Origin: Luteibacter sp. UNC138MFCol5.1
GTDB taxonomy: Bacteria; Pseudomonadota; Gammaproteobacteria; Xanthomonadales; Rhodanobacteraceae
Direction of reading: 5' to 3'
Length of the DNA: 64,000 nucleotides
NCBI RefSeq assembly: GCF_900110505.1
Contig: NZ_FODZ01000005.1
Span: 1-64,000, forward strand
The position numbers were made by a program, and so were the translations under genes. Under the pieces are notes generated by a model. The model was not told the DNA's origin and ran no database searches. It worked only from the letters and a program-made list of their open reading frames with translations. Positions 46,064-55,930 of the stretch are shown piece after piece; position 1 is the stretch's first letter; every line of letters starts with the position of its first letter.

Positions 46064-47869
46064 ATGCTCACCGATCCTCTCCGACCTTCGAAATCCACCT
46101 TGCGCGACACGCTGCGCGGCGTCGTGCGCTGGCTGCGCGACGTGCCCGTCACCGATCCGATCGAGCGTCGCCACGCCCCGGTGCTGCAGGTCCTGATGGC
46201 GTTCATCCTCGTGACCGTTCCGGGCAACTGGGCCTATCACCTCGCGGTGGTGCGCACGCCGATGCGCCGGGACGTGATCGTGGACGTCGGCGTCGACGTG
46301 CTGGTGTGGAGCGCGGCCGCGTTCGCGTTGTGGCTGATCCGTCGCGGCGCCCTGCGACGCGCGACCTTCGTGTTCGTCGGCGCGATGCTGTTGTCGCTGA
46401 CGACCATGTACGCGTCGATCGGCCTCACGCGCCAGCTGCTCGACCAGACCTATCCCGTGCTCACGATCGTGCTGGGCGGCCTCGTGCTCGGTCGGCGCGA
46501 GCTGTGGACGATCTACGCGCTGCTGATGGCCATGTTCTGCCTCGGCGGTCTCGTCGACGTCATGACCCTCTCGGGGCGCGCGTATCCGCGGCCGTGGATC
46601 GGCGCGGCCAACCTGCCGTCGCTGGCGATCAGCTACTTCGCGATCACGCTCGTGGTCGACCGCTGCGTCGCGGCCCTGCGCGGGGCGCTGGACGAGTCGC
46701 GCCGCCTGACGCGCGCGCTGGCGTCGAGCAACGCGACGCTGCGCGACGAGATGACGGCTCGCGAACGCGCGCAGGAAAACCTGCTGCACGCGCAGAAGAT
46801 GGAAAGCGTGGGACGCCTCGCGGGTGGCGTGGCGCACGACTTCAACAACGTGCTCGCGGTGATCGAGGGCTACGCCGAGCAGGTGCAGGACAGCGCGGAG
46901 ACGGCGCATCTGCGCGAGGCGGTGCAGGGCATGGCCGCCGCCGCGCGGCGCGGCTCCGCCGTGACACGCAAGCTGCTGAATTTCAGCCGCCGCGAGTCGA
47001 TCCGGATGGAGGTGTTCGATGTCGCGGACGCGCTGCGCGACATCGCCCCCATGCTGCGCCAGCTGTTCGTCGACGGCAGTCGCGTCCGCATCGACGACGC
47101 GCTCGACACGCCTCGCCATGTGCGCATGGATCGCGGCCAGCTGGAGCTGTCGCTGCTGAACATCGCCGCGAACGCGCGCGACGCGATGGCATCGGGCGGA
47201 CGTCTCGATGTCGGCCTGCGCGCCGTCCGCCACGCCGGCGTCGACGGTGTCGCCATCGAACTGCGCGACGAGGGCGAGGGCATGACGGAGGCGGTGCGCA
47301 GGCGCATCTTCGAGCCGTACTTCACCACCAAGCCCGCGGGCTCGGGCACGGGACTCGGCCTCGCGGTCGTGCGCGACGCGATGCATGCGGGCGGCGGCTG
47401 GATCGAGGTGGAGAGCGAGCCCGGCGAGGGCACGCGCTTCCGGCTGTGGCTACCCGCCGTCGCGGCGCCGGAGGTCCCGGAGCCCGCGTGCGCGGCGGTG
47501 CGCGTGTTGCTCGTCGAAGACGACGAAGACCTGCGCGAGCTGTTGCTCCACGCCCTGGACGACGCAGGCTGCGTCGCGATCGCCACCGACAACGCCACCG
47601 ACGCGCTGCGCCTGCTGCGCGACGCGGGCGACTCGCTGCAGGTGATCGTCAGCGACTGCCACCTGCCCGGCACGGAGCATGGCCGGCTGGCGTGGCTCGA
47701 CGCGGTCGACCTGCCCATCGTGCTGATCTCCGCCAGCGCGGAAGCGGAGGCCAGGCGTCTGCACGATGCCGGCAGGCACGTGAGCTGCCTGCCGAAGCCG
47801 TTCGCGCCGACGGCCCTCGTCGACCGCGTACGGCGCATGGCGGCGAACGCTCAGGCCAGCATGACGTAG
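46064..47869 (+). CDS. hybrid sensor histidine kinase with C-terminal receiver
   Basis: A 601-residue inner membrane kinase. About five to six membrane segments (45-200) form an unrecognised sensor. A short coiled linker leads to the HisKA domain with H258 in GGVAHDFNNVLAVIEGY, then an HATPase with NIAANARDAM, DEGEGM and GTGLGLAVV. A receiver domain follows (VLLVEDDEDLREL; phospho-acceptor D531 in VSDCHLPG). The H-box type (HDFNN) resembles PAS-linked hybrid kinases. It is divergent from the adhesin gene (158-nt gap) and its 3' end overlaps the facing response regulator by 19 bp. Confidence 0.9.
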   Translation: MLTDPLRPSKSTLRDTLRGVVRWLRDVPVTDPIERRHAPVLQVLMAFILVTVPGNWAYHLAVVRTPMRRDVIVDVGVDVLVWSAAAFALWLIRRGALRRATFVFVGAMLLSLTTMYASIGLTRQLLDQTYPVLTIVLGGLVLGRRELWTIYALLMAMFCLGGLVDVMTLSGRAYPRPWIGAANLPSLAISYFAITLVVDRCVAALRGALDESRRLTRALASSNATLRDEMTARERAQENLLHAQKMESVGRLAGGVAHDFNNVLAVIEGYAEQVQDSAETAHLREAVQGMAAAARRGSAVTRKLLNFSRRESIRMEVFDVADALRDIAPMLRQLFVDGSRVRIDDALDTPRHVRMDRGQLELSLLNIAANARDAMASGGRLDVGLRAVRHAGVDGVAIELRDEGEGMTEAVRRRIFEPYFTTKPAGSGTGLGLAVVRDAMHAGGGWIEVESEPGEGTRFRLWLPAVAAPEVPEPACAAVRVLLVEDDEDLRELLLHALDDAGCVAIATDNATDALRLLRDAGDSLQVIVSDCHLPGTEHGRLAWLDAVDLPIVLISASAEAEARRLHDAGRHVSCLPKPFAPTALVDRVRRMAANAQASMT

Positions 47870-48543
47870 CCGCTGCCGCGCACCGCGCGCAGCGGCAAGG
47901 CTTCGCCGCTGCGGTCGGCGATCTTGGCACGCAGGCGGTGGACCATCACCTCGAGACGATGCGGGTCGAAGTCGTAGATGTCGCCGGTCAGCGCCGCCGC
48001 CATGTCGTCGCGGCTCACCACCGCGCCCGGCGTCGCCATCAGCAGGGCGAGCACCTTGCGCTCGGCCTCGTTCAGCGCGACACGCCGGTCACCCGGCGAG
48101 ACCAGGCACCAGCCATTCGCGTCGAGGCGCCAGCCGCCGCCCGGCGACGGCTCGGGGCGCAGGCGACGCAACAGGCTGTGCAGCGTCGCCGCGAGTTCGC
48201 CCAGATCGACGGGCTTGGCGAGATAGGCGTCGGCACCGTCGTTCAGGCCGCGAATGCGGTCGGCGCTACCGTTACGGCCCGTGAGCATCACGATGCCCAC
48301 GCGCGACGCGCGACGCAGCCGCTGCGCGAGGTCGAAGCCATTCGTATCCGGCAGCCCGACGTCGAGGATCACGATGTCGAACGCGCCGCCGTCCATCGCG
48401 GCATCCAGCTCCGCCGCGCTGCCCAGTGCCACGCAGTCGAATCCGTACCCGCGCAGCCCGGGCATGAGGATACCGTCGCGCAACGCGAGGTCGTCCTCGA
48501 CGAGGGCGATGCGCGGCGGATTCGTGGGGTCTCGCGAACTCAT
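47851..48543 (-). CDS. OmpR/PhoB-type response regulator
   Basis: A 230-residue regulator: receiver domain (IALVEDDLALRDG, phospho-acceptor D61 in VILDVGLPD, K near AYLAKPVDLGEL) and a winged-helix output (VSRDDMAAALTGDIYDFDPH, LEVMVHRLRAKI, LRAVRGSGYVML). It converges on the hybrid kinase gene with a 19-bp overlap, so they are likely partners though the kinase has its own receiver. A TTGACA/TCTAAT promoter ends about 10 nt before the ATG and no Shine-Dalgarno is seen, so its mRNA may be leaderless. Confidence 0.92.
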   Translation of the reverse strand: MSSRDPTNPPRIALVEDDLALRDGILMPGLRGYGFDCVALGSAAELDAAMDGGAFDIVILDVGLPDTNGFDLAQRLRRASRVGIVMLTGRNGSADRIRGLNDGADAYLAKPVDLGELAATLHSLLRRLRPEPSPGGGWRLDANGWCLVSPGDRRVALNEAERKVLALLMATPGAVVSRDDMAAALTGDIYDFDPHRLEVMVHRLRAKIADRSGEALPLRAVRGSGYVMLA

Positions 48544-48553
48544 GCGGGCATTG

Positions 48554-48580
48554 ATTAGACAGGCGGGCCCATCGTGTCAA
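48554..48580 (-). promoter_or_regulatory. promoter of the response regulator (possible leaderless start)
   Basis: On the reverse strand a perfect TTGACA (48575-48580) is followed after 15 nt by TCTAAT (48554-48559, 5/6). The predicted start near 48547 is only a few bases before ATG 48543. Confidence 0.55.
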
Positions 48581-48589
48581 GCAAAAGAA

Positions 48590-48615
48590 AACCCGCGCCA
48601 TCGCTGGCGCGGGTT
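48590..48615 (-). terminator. intrinsic terminator of the YceI gene
   Basis: AACCCGCGCCA and TGGCGCGGGTT form an 11-bp stem with a 4-nt loop. On the reverse strand it runs into TTTTCTTTTGC, a good U-tract. The tail lies just upstream of the response regulator promoter. Confidence 0.88.
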
Positions 48616-48640
48616 CGTCTTCATCCGTTGAAGGATGGGC

Positions 48641-49228
48641 TTACTTCTTCGCCGAGGCGTCGTGCGCTTCGGTGGTGATGCGGATCTTGATCTCGTCCGA
48701 CACGTTCGGCACGTACTGACCGACGCCGAAGTCCGAGCGCTTGATCGTGGCGGTGGCGTCGAAGCCGACCGTCTGTACCTTCATCATCGGGTGCGGACCG
48801 GACTTGTTCAGCGTGACGTCGAGGGTGACCGGCTTGGTCACGCCGTGCACGGTGAGATCGCCCGTGACCTTCAGCTTGCCCTTGCCGGCCGGGACGACCT
48901 TGGTGCTCTTGAAGGTGACGTTCGGGTACTTGGCGGCGTCGAGGAAGTCGGCCGACTTCAGGTGCTCGTCGAGCTTCGGCACGAAGCTGTCGAGGCCCGA
49001 CAGCGGCAGCGTGGCTTCGACGGTGGCCTTGGACGGGTCGGCCTCGTCGTAGACGAGCGTGCCGTCGACGTCGCCGAAGTTGGCCGACGGGTTGGAGAAG
49101 CCGAAGTGGTTCCAGCTGAACAGGACCATCGTATGGCCCGGGTCGAGCTTGTACGTGACCGGGGCGGCGACGGCGGTGCCGGCGGTGGCGAGCAGGCCCG
49201 CGAGGGCGACATAACGAAGGACGCGCAT
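48641..49228 (-). CDS. yceI: YceI family periplasmic protein
   Basis: A 195-residue exported lipocalin-like protein with a signal peptide ending TAVA. Conserved blocks are YKLDPGHTMVLFSWNHFGFS, FGDVDGTLVYDEADPSKATV, FKSTKVVPAGKGKLKVTGDL, TVHGVTKPVTLDV and the terminal SDEIKIRITTEA. YceI proteins bind isoprenoid-type lipids in some species; E. coli YceI is base-induced, with no settled function. AGGAGT precedes ATG 49228. It is a single gene with its own terminator. Confidence 0.94.
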   Translation of the reverse strand: MRVLRYVALAGLLATAGTAVAAPVTYKLDPGHTMVLFSWNHFGFSNPSANFGDVDGTLVYDEADPSKATVEATLPLSGLDSFVPKLDEHLKSADFLDAAKYPNVTFKSTKVVPAGKGKLKVTGDLTVHGVTKPVTLDVTLNKSGPHPMMKVQTVGFDATATIKRSDFGVGQYVPNVSDEIKIRITTEAHDASAKK

Positions 49229-49301
49229 GGTGTGACTCCTGCAGTGAAGTTTAAGTACGGCCATGTAAAGGCGGCAGCATCGGGTCGCCGCCCGAAAGGT
49301 A

Positions 49302-49895
49302 TCAGAGGATCTGGGCGGCGGCGTCGAACGCCAGGCGCGGGTTGCGCGGGAACAGGCCGTTTTCCGCGTCGCCGTAACCGATGTTGACCAGGAAGTTCGA
49401 TTTCACCGGGGTGCCGGCGAAGAACTCGGCGTCGAGGCCCGCCTGGTCGTAGCCGGACATCGGGCCGCAATCGAGGCCCAGCGAGCGGGCGGCCAGGATC
49501 AGGTAGGCGCCCTGCAGCGAGCTGTTGCGGAACGCCGTCGCCTGGACCAGCGCCTCGTTGCCCACGAACCAGCTGCGGGCGTCGGCATGCGGGAACAGCT
49601 CGGGCAGCTTGTCGTAGAAGGCGAAGTCCGTCGCGACGATCGCGGTGACCGGCGCGGCCATCGTCTTGGCGAGGTTGCCCTCCGAGAGGAACGGGCGCAG
49701 GCGCTCCTTCGCGTCCTTCGAGCGGATGAACACCAGACGCATCGGCGAGGAGTTGGCGGAGGTCGGGCCCATCTTCACCAGGTCGTAGAGCTGGCGGAGC
49801 AACGCCTCGGGCACCTCCTTGTCCTGCCAGGCGTTGTAGGTGCGCGCGTTACGAAAGATCTGATCGAGCGCGGCATCGTTCAGCGGAGAGCTCAT
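49302..49895 (-). CDS. rutE: nitroreductase family protein, RutE/HadB-like
   Basis: A 197-residue FMN-dependent reductase. [61 protein letters not shown] (with one change) and [18 protein letters not shown] match malonic semialdehyde reductase RutE. In E. coli this enzyme detoxifies the product of pyrimidine-ring breakdown. No other rut genes are here, so it may act on another aldehyde or nitro compound. AAGGA precedes the ATG. Confidence 0.87.
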   Translation of the reverse strand: MSSPLNDAALDQIFRNARTYNAWQDKEVPEALLRQLYDLVKMGPTSANSSPMRLVFIRSKDAKERLRPFLSEGNLAKTMAAPVTAIVATDFAFYDKLPELFPHADARSWFVGNEALVQATAFRNSSLQGAYLILAARSLGLDCGPMSGYDQAGLDAEFFAGTPVKSNFLVNIGYGDAENGLFPRNPRLAFDAAAQIL

Positions 49896-50029
49896 GGGTA
49901 TCCTTGTACAGTGGCGGTACGCCGGATCGCCGGCACCGTGAGAGTGTAAGCGCCACGACGCGCGAATGAACGGTCAGCCAGGGAACGAACTGTGCCGAAA
50001 TCGACAACAATCCACCGCACGGTGCGGCC

Positions 50030-50995
50030 ATGAACGGCCTGCCACGCGACGCCTGCTGGGTCCTGACGGATGGCGCGGCCGGCAATCGGCGGCAGGCCCT
50101 CGCCCTCGCCGAGGCGCTGACCCCGTCGTTCCGCGAAATCGCCATCGATCTGCGCGCGCCATGGTCCTGGCTGGCGCCGCGCCTCTTGCCGGGGCCGCGA
50201 ATGGCGCTGGCGCGCGGCGAGGACGCCCTGCTTCCGCCCTGGCCGCGGCTCGCCATCGGATGCGGCAGGCAGGCCGCCTGGGCGACGCGGCTGATCCGCC
50301 GCTGGTCGGCCGGCGCGACCCTCGCGGTGCAGATCCTCGATCCGCGCATCGATACCGCGCACTGGGATCTGGTCGTGGCGCCGCGGCACGACGGCCTGCG
50401 TGGCGACAACGTGCTCTCGCCGCTCGGGTCGCTGCATCCCATCGACGACGCATGGCTCGAGGACGGACGCGCGGGGTTCCCGTCGTTCGGGGAGCTGCCG
50501 CGGCCGCGCCTCGGCGTGCTGATCGGTGGCGACCGGCACGGCGCACCCGCGGATCCGCGTGCCTTCGACGCGTTCCTCGCCGCGGTGCGCGCGCGACATG
50601 TCTCGGAGGGAGGCTCGGTGCTCGCCGTCGCGTCGCGGCGGACGCCGGCCGCCTTCCTGCCGCGCCTTCGGGAAGCCTTCGCGGGTGTCCCTGGTCTGGT
50701 GTGGACCGGGACGGCCGACGGACCCAATCCTTATCCCGGCATCCTTGGCTGGGCGGACCGGCTCGTCGTGACGCCGGATTCGGTGAACATGCTGTCGGAG
50801 GCCTGCGCCACGGGTCGTCCGGTGCATACGGTGGTGTCCTCGCCGTTGCCGCCGAAGCTGGAGCGCTTCCATGCCGAACTTCACGCGGCGGGGCTGCTGC
50901 ATGCCATCGATGCGGCGACGCCCGATCGGCAGCCGGCACTGCGCGAGACGGCGACGATCGCGGCGGAAGTGCGGCGGCATCTGGGGCCTGGCTGA
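50030..50995 (+). CDS. ELM1/GtrOC1-like protein (DUF1022)
   Basis: A 321-residue protein of the family named after mitochondrial fission factor ELM1. WVLTDGAAGNRRQALALAEA, IGCGRQAAWATRLIRR, VQILDPRIDTAHWDLVVAPR, GVLIGGDRHG and VVTPDSVNMLSEACATGRPV are the family blocks. The fold resembles GT-B glycosyltransferases, and some members occur in LPS gene clusters, but no activity is established. The ribosome site is poor. It converges on recG, with a direct-repeat/REP segment between them. Confidence 0.88.
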   Translation: MNGLPRDACWVLTDGAAGNRRQALALAEALTPSFREIAIDLRAPWSWLAPRLLPGPRMALARGEDALLPPWPRLAIGCGRQAAWATRLIRRWSAGATLAVQILDPRIDTAHWDLVVAPRHDGLRGDNVLSPLGSLHPIDDAWLEDGRAGFPSFGELPRPRLGVLIGGDRHGAPADPRAFDAFLAAVRARHVSEGGSVLAVASRRTPAAFLPRLREAFAGVPGLVWTGTADGPNPYPGILGWADRLVVTPDSVNMLSEACATGRPVHTVVSSPLPPKLERFHAELHAAGLLHAIDAATPDRQPALRETATIAAEVRRHLGPG

Positions 50996-51018
50996 AGCGT
51001 ACGGCGTCAACCGCTCTC

Positions 51019-51083
51019 GGCCCGCTGCCGCGGGATCGCCGATACGATCGGCTCCCACCAGGCCCGCTGCCGCGGGATCGCCG
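51019..51083. repeat. 23-bp direct repeats flanking a single family A REP
   Basis: A 23-nt sequence beginning GGCCCGCTGCCGCGGGATCG occurs at 51019-51041 and again, identically, at 51061-51083. Between and overlapping them is one family A REP (51035-51059, ATCGCCGATACGATCGGCTC then CCACC). The second copy abuts the recG stop codon. Confidence 0.85.
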
Positions 51084-53201
51084 TCAGGCGTCGACGTAGC
51101 GGGCGGCGTCGCCGACCCAGCGCGCGATGAGGCGTTCGCAACGATCCGGATGGTGTTTCATCATGGCCTCGGCCACGCGCTGCACGTCGGGCATCAGGTG
51201 CGCGTCGCGCGCGAGGTCGGCGATGCGGAACTGCAGCTGGCCCGTCTGGCGCGTGCCGAGCACTTCGCCCGGGCCGCGCAGTTCCAGATCCTTCTCCGCG
51301 ATGCGGAACCCGTCGTTCGTCTCGCGCATCACCTGCAGGCGCTCCTTCGCCAGGCGCGACAGCGGCGTCTGGTAGAGCAGCACGCAGTTCGAGGCGACCG
51401 ACCCGCGTCCCACGCGACCACGCAGCTGGTGCAGCTGCGCGAGGCCGAGGCGCTCGCTGTTCTCGATGACCATGAGGCTCGCGTTCGGTACGTCGACGCC
51501 CACCTCGATCACCGTCGTGGCGACGAGCACCGAGAGTTCGCCGGCCTTGAAGGCGTCCATCACGGCCTGCTTTTCCTTCGGCTTCATGCGGCCGTGGATC
51601 AGGCCGACCGCGAGGTCGGGCAACGCGGTGGTCAGCTCCGCATGCGCGACCTCGGCCGCCTGCGCGACGAGCTGTTCGGATTCCTCGATCAGCGTGCACA
51701 CCCAGTAGACCTGGCGACCCTGCATGCACGCGGCATGGATGCGCTCCATCACGTCGTAGCGGCGCTCGCTTGAGATCGCGGAGGTCTGCACCGGCGTGCG
51801 ACCCGGCGGCAGCTCGTCGATGGACGAGACATCGAGGTCGGCGTAGGCGCTCATGGCCAGCGTGCGCGGAATCGGCGTCGCGGTGAGTACCAGCTGGTGC
51901 GGGATGAGTTCGCCCTCCGCACCCTTGTCGCGCAGCGCGAGGCGCTGGTGCACGCCGAAGCGGTGCTGCTCGTCGACGATCACGAGGCCGAGCTTCGCGA
52001 ACGCCACGCCCTCCTGCATCAGGGCGTGCGTACCGACGACGACGTGCGCGCTGCCGTCGGCGGCATGCCCGAGCGCCGTCTTGCGCGCCCTGCCCTGCAC
52101 CTTGCCGGCCAGCCACTCGACCTTGAGACCCAGCGGTTCGAGCCAGGCGCGAAAATTGCGCAGGTGCTGCTCGGCCAGCAGCTCGGTCGGCGCCATCAGC
52201 GCGACCTGGTAGCCGGCCTCCACCGCCGCCACCGCGGCGAGCGCGGCCACGACGGTCTTGCCGCTGCCGACGTCGCCCTGCACGAGGCGGAGCATCGGGT
52301 GCGCGCGCACGAGATCGCGTGCGACCTCCTGCGACACGCGCGACTGCGCCGCCGTGAGCGCGAACGGGAGCCCGGCGAGCAGGCGATCGCGCAACGCACC
52401 GGCGCTCTTCAGCGCGGGCGCCTTGCGCTTCTTCACCGCGGCGCGCATGCGTCGCAGCGTGAGGTGCTGCGTCAGCAGTTCTTCGAACGCGAGGCGTTTC
52501 TGCGCGGGATGCGCGCCTTCGCCGAGCTGGCGCAGGTCGACTTCCGGCGGCGGACGATGCACGTAGAGCAGGGCGTCGCGCAGCGACGTCATGCCCGGCG
52601 GCAGGCCCGCGTCGTCGGGAATGAGTTCCAGCCGATCGTCGGCGGGCAGATGCGTCAGCGCGCGCGACACGACGCCCGCGAGGCGTCGCGGCCCGAGGCC
52701 TTCCGTCGTCGGATAGACCGGCGTGAGGCGCTCGTCGACCACCACGGGATCGTCCGGCTCGATCCGCTGGTATTGCGGATGCACCATCTCCAGACCCTGC
52801 GGGCCCTGGCGCACTTCGCCGAAGCAGAGCAGGCGCGCGCCCTTGGGCAACTGGTCGACCTGCGACTTGCGGAAGTGGAAGAACCGCAGCAGGAGCGCCC
52901 TGCCCGATTCGTCGCCGACGATCACCTTCAGCTGCGGGCGGAAGCGGAAGCCGCGCTCCACGAAGTCCACGGTACCCTCGACCTGCGCGCGGTCGCCCGG
53001 GCGCAGGTCGCCGATCGGCACCACGCGGGTGCGATCCTCGTAACGCAGCGGCAGGTGGAACCAGAGATCCTGCACGGTGCGCAGGCCCAGCCTGCCGAGC
53101 GTTTCGGCAAGCGCGGGACCGACGCCCCCGAGCGTCGTCAGGGGCGCATGGGCCGCGTCCGCGGGTGGCGCGACAGTGATCGGGGCCAGGCTACGGGGCA
53201 C
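51084..53201 (-). CDS. recG: ATP-dependent DNA helicase RecG
   Basis: A 705-residue fork-reversal and branch-migration helicase. The N-terminal wedge domain (LTTLGGVGPALAETLGRLGL) precedes superfamily-2 helicase motifs: Walker A GDVGSGKTVVAAL, motif Ia MAPTELLAEQH, motif II DEQHRFGVHQR, motif III LTATPIPRTLAMS and motif VI QLHQLRGRVGRG. The GTG at 53201 is the family-consistent start but has no clear ribosome site. It lies 17 nt after ridA, last gene of the rpoZ-spoT-ridA-recG run. Confidence 0.96.
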   Translation of the reverse strand: MPRSLAPITVAPPADAAHAPLTTLGGVGPALAETLGRLGLRTVQDLWFHLPLRYEDRTRVVPIGDLRPGDRAQVEGTVDFVERGFRFRPQLKVIVGDESGRALLLRFFHFRKSQVDQLPKGARLLCFGEVRQGPQGLEMVHPQYQRIEPDDPVVVDERLTPVYPTTEGLGPRRLAGVVSRALTHLPADDRLELIPDDAGLPPGMTSLRDALLYVHRPPPEVDLRQLGEGAHPAQKRLAFEELLTQHLTLRRMRAAVKKRKAPALKSAGALRDRLLAGLPFALTAAQSRVSQEVARDLVRAHPMLRLVQGDVGSGKTVVAALAAVAAVEAGYQVALMAPTELLAEQHLRNFRAWLEPLGLKVEWLAGKVQGRARKTALGHAADGSAHVVVGTHALMQEGVAFAKLGLVIVDEQHRFGVHQRLALRDKGAEGELIPHQLVLTATPIPRTLAMSAYADLDVSSIDELPPGRTPVQTSAISSERRYDVMERIHAACMQGRQVYWVCTLIEESEQLVAQAAEVAHAELTTALPDLAVGLIHGRMKPKEKQAVMDAFKAGELSVLVATTVIEVGVDVPNASLMVIENSERLGLAQLHQLRGRVGRGSVASNCVLLYQTPLSRLAKERLQVMRETNDGFRIAEKDLELRGPGEVLGTRQTGQLQFRIADLARDAHLMPDVQRVAEAMMKHHPDRCERLIARWVGDAARYVDA

Positions 53202-53218
53202 GGCGGTCGCTGGCGGAC

Positions 53219-53602
<384 letters not shown>

Positions 53603-53638
53603 GTGTCGTCCTCGATGGGGTATCGGGACAGTCTATCG

Positions 53639-55819
53639 TCAGAGGGGGTGGCGATACACGCCGCTGACGACACCCGTGCGGCGCACGCGACGCATGACGT
53701 CCGCGAGATGCTTGCGGTCCTTCACCTCGATGGCGAAGAGCAGCGTCGCGGCCGTGCTATCGCGCTCGATGTACTCGACGTTCTCGATGTTCGAGCCGGC
53801 GTCGGCGATCGCCGCCGCGACCGTGGCGAGCACGCCCGGACGGTTGAGCACCTCGATGCGCAGTTCGGCGCGGTAGTCGCCCGACACGTCGCGATCCCAT
53901 TCGATGGCGACGATGCGCTCCGGCGTCTTGCGGAACTCGGCGACGTTCGGGCACTCCACGCGGTGGACCACGATGCCCTTGCCAGACGAGAGGAAACCGA
54001 CGATCTCGTCGCCCGGCAGCGGGTGGCAGCAGTTACCGAAGCTGAGGACGCCACGCTCCGCACCGCTGATGCGGATCTTCTCCGCCGCGTGCTCGGCATG
54101 CGCGTGGGGTTCGTCCTCGCGGGGACCGAGCAGCCCCATCAGCTGCGTCGCGACCTGGTCGGCGAAGCGGTTGCCCAGCGCGATCTCCGAGAGCAACTCT
54201 TCGAGCCGCTTGAGCTTGGCCTCGTCGAGGAAACGGTCGAGCACGCCGGCGGGGATCGAGTCGAGGCTCGTGCCCCGCGCGTCGAGCGCGCGATCGAGCA
54301 TGCGATGACCGAAATCGACGGCGTCCTCGTGCTGGAGATGCTTGAGGTACTGCCGGATCGCGGTGCGGGCCTTGCCGGTGACCACGGCCTCGAGCCATGC
54401 CGGGTTCGGCACGGCCGACGGCGCGGTGATGATCTCCACCTGCTGCCCGGAGACGAGGCGCGTGCGCAGCGGGACGAGTTTCTTGTCGACGCGCGCGGCG
54501 ACCGCGTGGTCGCCGACGTCGGTGTGCACGGCGTAGGCGAAGTCGAGCGCCGTGGCGTTGCGCGGCAGCGAGAAGATGTCGCCGCGCGGCGTGAACAGAT
54601 AGACCTCGTCCGGGAAGAGGTCGATCTTCACCGCCTCGAGGAACTCCGACGCCGAGGGCGTGTTGGCCTGGCTGTCGGCCAGCGCGGAGAGCCATTCGCG
54701 GGCGCGCGCCTGCGCGCTGTTCGCGGGGCCCGAATCGCTCTTGTATGCCCAGTGGGCCGCGACGCCCCGCTCCGCGACGGATTCCATCTCCGAGGTACGG
54801 ATCTGGATCTCGATCGGCGCGCCGAACGGCCCGAGCAGCACGGTGTGCAGCGACTGGTAGCCATTGCCCTTGGGAATGGCGATGAAATCCTTGAAGCGGC
54901 CGTCGACCGGCTTGTACAGGCCGTGCACGGCGCCGAGCGCCATGTAGCAGTGCATGGCGGAATCGGTGATGACACGGAAACCGTAGACGTCCATCAGCTG
55001 CGCGAACGACTTGTGCTCGCTGCGCATCTTCGAATAGATGCTCCAGGCCGACTTGATGCGGCTGACGGCGCGGCCGGGGATCTTCTCCGCGGCGAGGCGG
55101 CCCTCGAGCGCCATCTCGATCTTGGCCATCGCTTCGCGGCGATTGCCGAGCGCGGCGCGGATGCGCTCGCCGATGATGCGGTGGCGATCCGGATACAGCG
55201 CCTTGAAGCCGAGGTCCTGCAGCTCGGCCTTGAACTTGTTCATGCCGAGGCGCTGCGCGATCGGCGCGTAGATCTCGAGCGTTTCGCGCGCGATGCGACG
55301 GCGCGAGTCGGAATCCTTCGCGCCGAGCGTGCGCATGTTGTGCAGGCGGTCGGAGAGCTTGATCAGGATGACGCGCAGATCGCGCGCCATCGCCAGGAGC
55401 ATCTTGCGGAAGCTCTCGGCGTCGGCCTCGGCGCGGCTGGAAAAGCGCATCTTGTCGAGCTTGGTGACGCCGTCGACCAGCTCGGCCACCGTCTCGCCGA
55501 ACTCGCCGGCGAGTTCCGGCCGTTCGAGGCGGGTGTCCTCGAGGGTGTCGTGCAGGATCGCCGCGATGATCGTCTCGGCGTCGAGGCCGAGGTCCGCGAG
55601 CACCTGCGCCACCGCGACCGGATGCGTGATGTACGGCTCGCCGGACTTGCGCGTCTGGCCTTCGTGCGCCGCCGCGCCGACGAGGAACGCGCGGCGGATG
55701 CGCATCACCTGATCGTGCGGCAGATACGCGCCCACGCGCTCTTCCAGCGCCTGCACATACGGAGGCACTGGTCCGTCATCGACCACGTCGGTCAGCTTTT
55801 TCGCAGGGATGACTTCCAT
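53639..55819 (-). CDS. spoT: bifunctional (p)ppGpp synthetase/hydrolase
   Basis: A 726-residue RelA/SpoT homologue that sets alarmone levels. The HD hydrolase domain is intact (H90-D91 and E94-D95 in ILHDTLEDT). The synthetase has YGFRVI and the RxKD motif (RFKDFIAIPKGNGYQSLHT), which marks bifunctional enzymes rather than RelA (ExDD). TGS (VYLFTPRGDIFSLPRNATAL), helical and ACT (LRIEVLNRPGVLATVAAAI) domains follow. It is 111 nt downstream of rpoZ; that gap holds no gene. Confidence 0.96.
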   Translation of the reverse strand: MEVIPAKKLTDVVDDGPVPPYVQALEERVGAYLPHDQVMRIRRAFLVGAAAHEGQTRKSGEPYITHPVAVAQVLADLGLDAETIIAAILHDTLEDTRLERPELAGEFGETVAELVDGVTKLDKMRFSSRAEADAESFRKMLLAMARDLRVILIKLSDRLHNMRTLGAKDSDSRRRIARETLEIYAPIAQRLGMNKFKAELQDLGFKALYPDRHRIIGERIRAALGNRREAMAKIEMALEGRLAAEKIPGRAVSRIKSAWSIYSKMRSEHKSFAQLMDVYGFRVITDSAMHCYMALGAVHGLYKPVDGRFKDFIAIPKGNGYQSLHTVLLGPFGAPIEIQIRTSEMESVAERGVAAHWAYKSDSGPANSAQARAREWLSALADSQANTPSASEFLEAVKIDLFPDEVYLFTPRGDIFSLPRNATALDFAYAVHTDVGDHAVAARVDKKLVPLRTRLVSGQQVEIITAPSAVPNPAWLEAVVTGKARTAIRQYLKHLQHEDAVDFGHRMLDRALDARGTSLDSIPAGVLDRFLDEAKLKRLEELLSEIALGNRFADQVATQLMGLLGPREDEPHAHAEHAAEKIRISGAERGVLSFGNCCHPLPGDEIVGFLSSGKGIVVHRVECPNVAEFRKTPERIVAIEWDRDVSGDYRAELRIEVLNRPGVLATVAAAIADAGSNIENVEYIERDSTAATLLFAIEVKDRKHLADVMRRVRRTGVVSGVYRHPL

Positions 55820-55930
55820 GGAAGGATCGATCGCCTCAGAGGGCGACGCCTCCCGCGCGCGGCTTCAGCGGCCGCGCATCAACGTGCGCGGAATACGGAT
55901 GAATGCAGGGCCGACAGCGACCCGGCGTCA

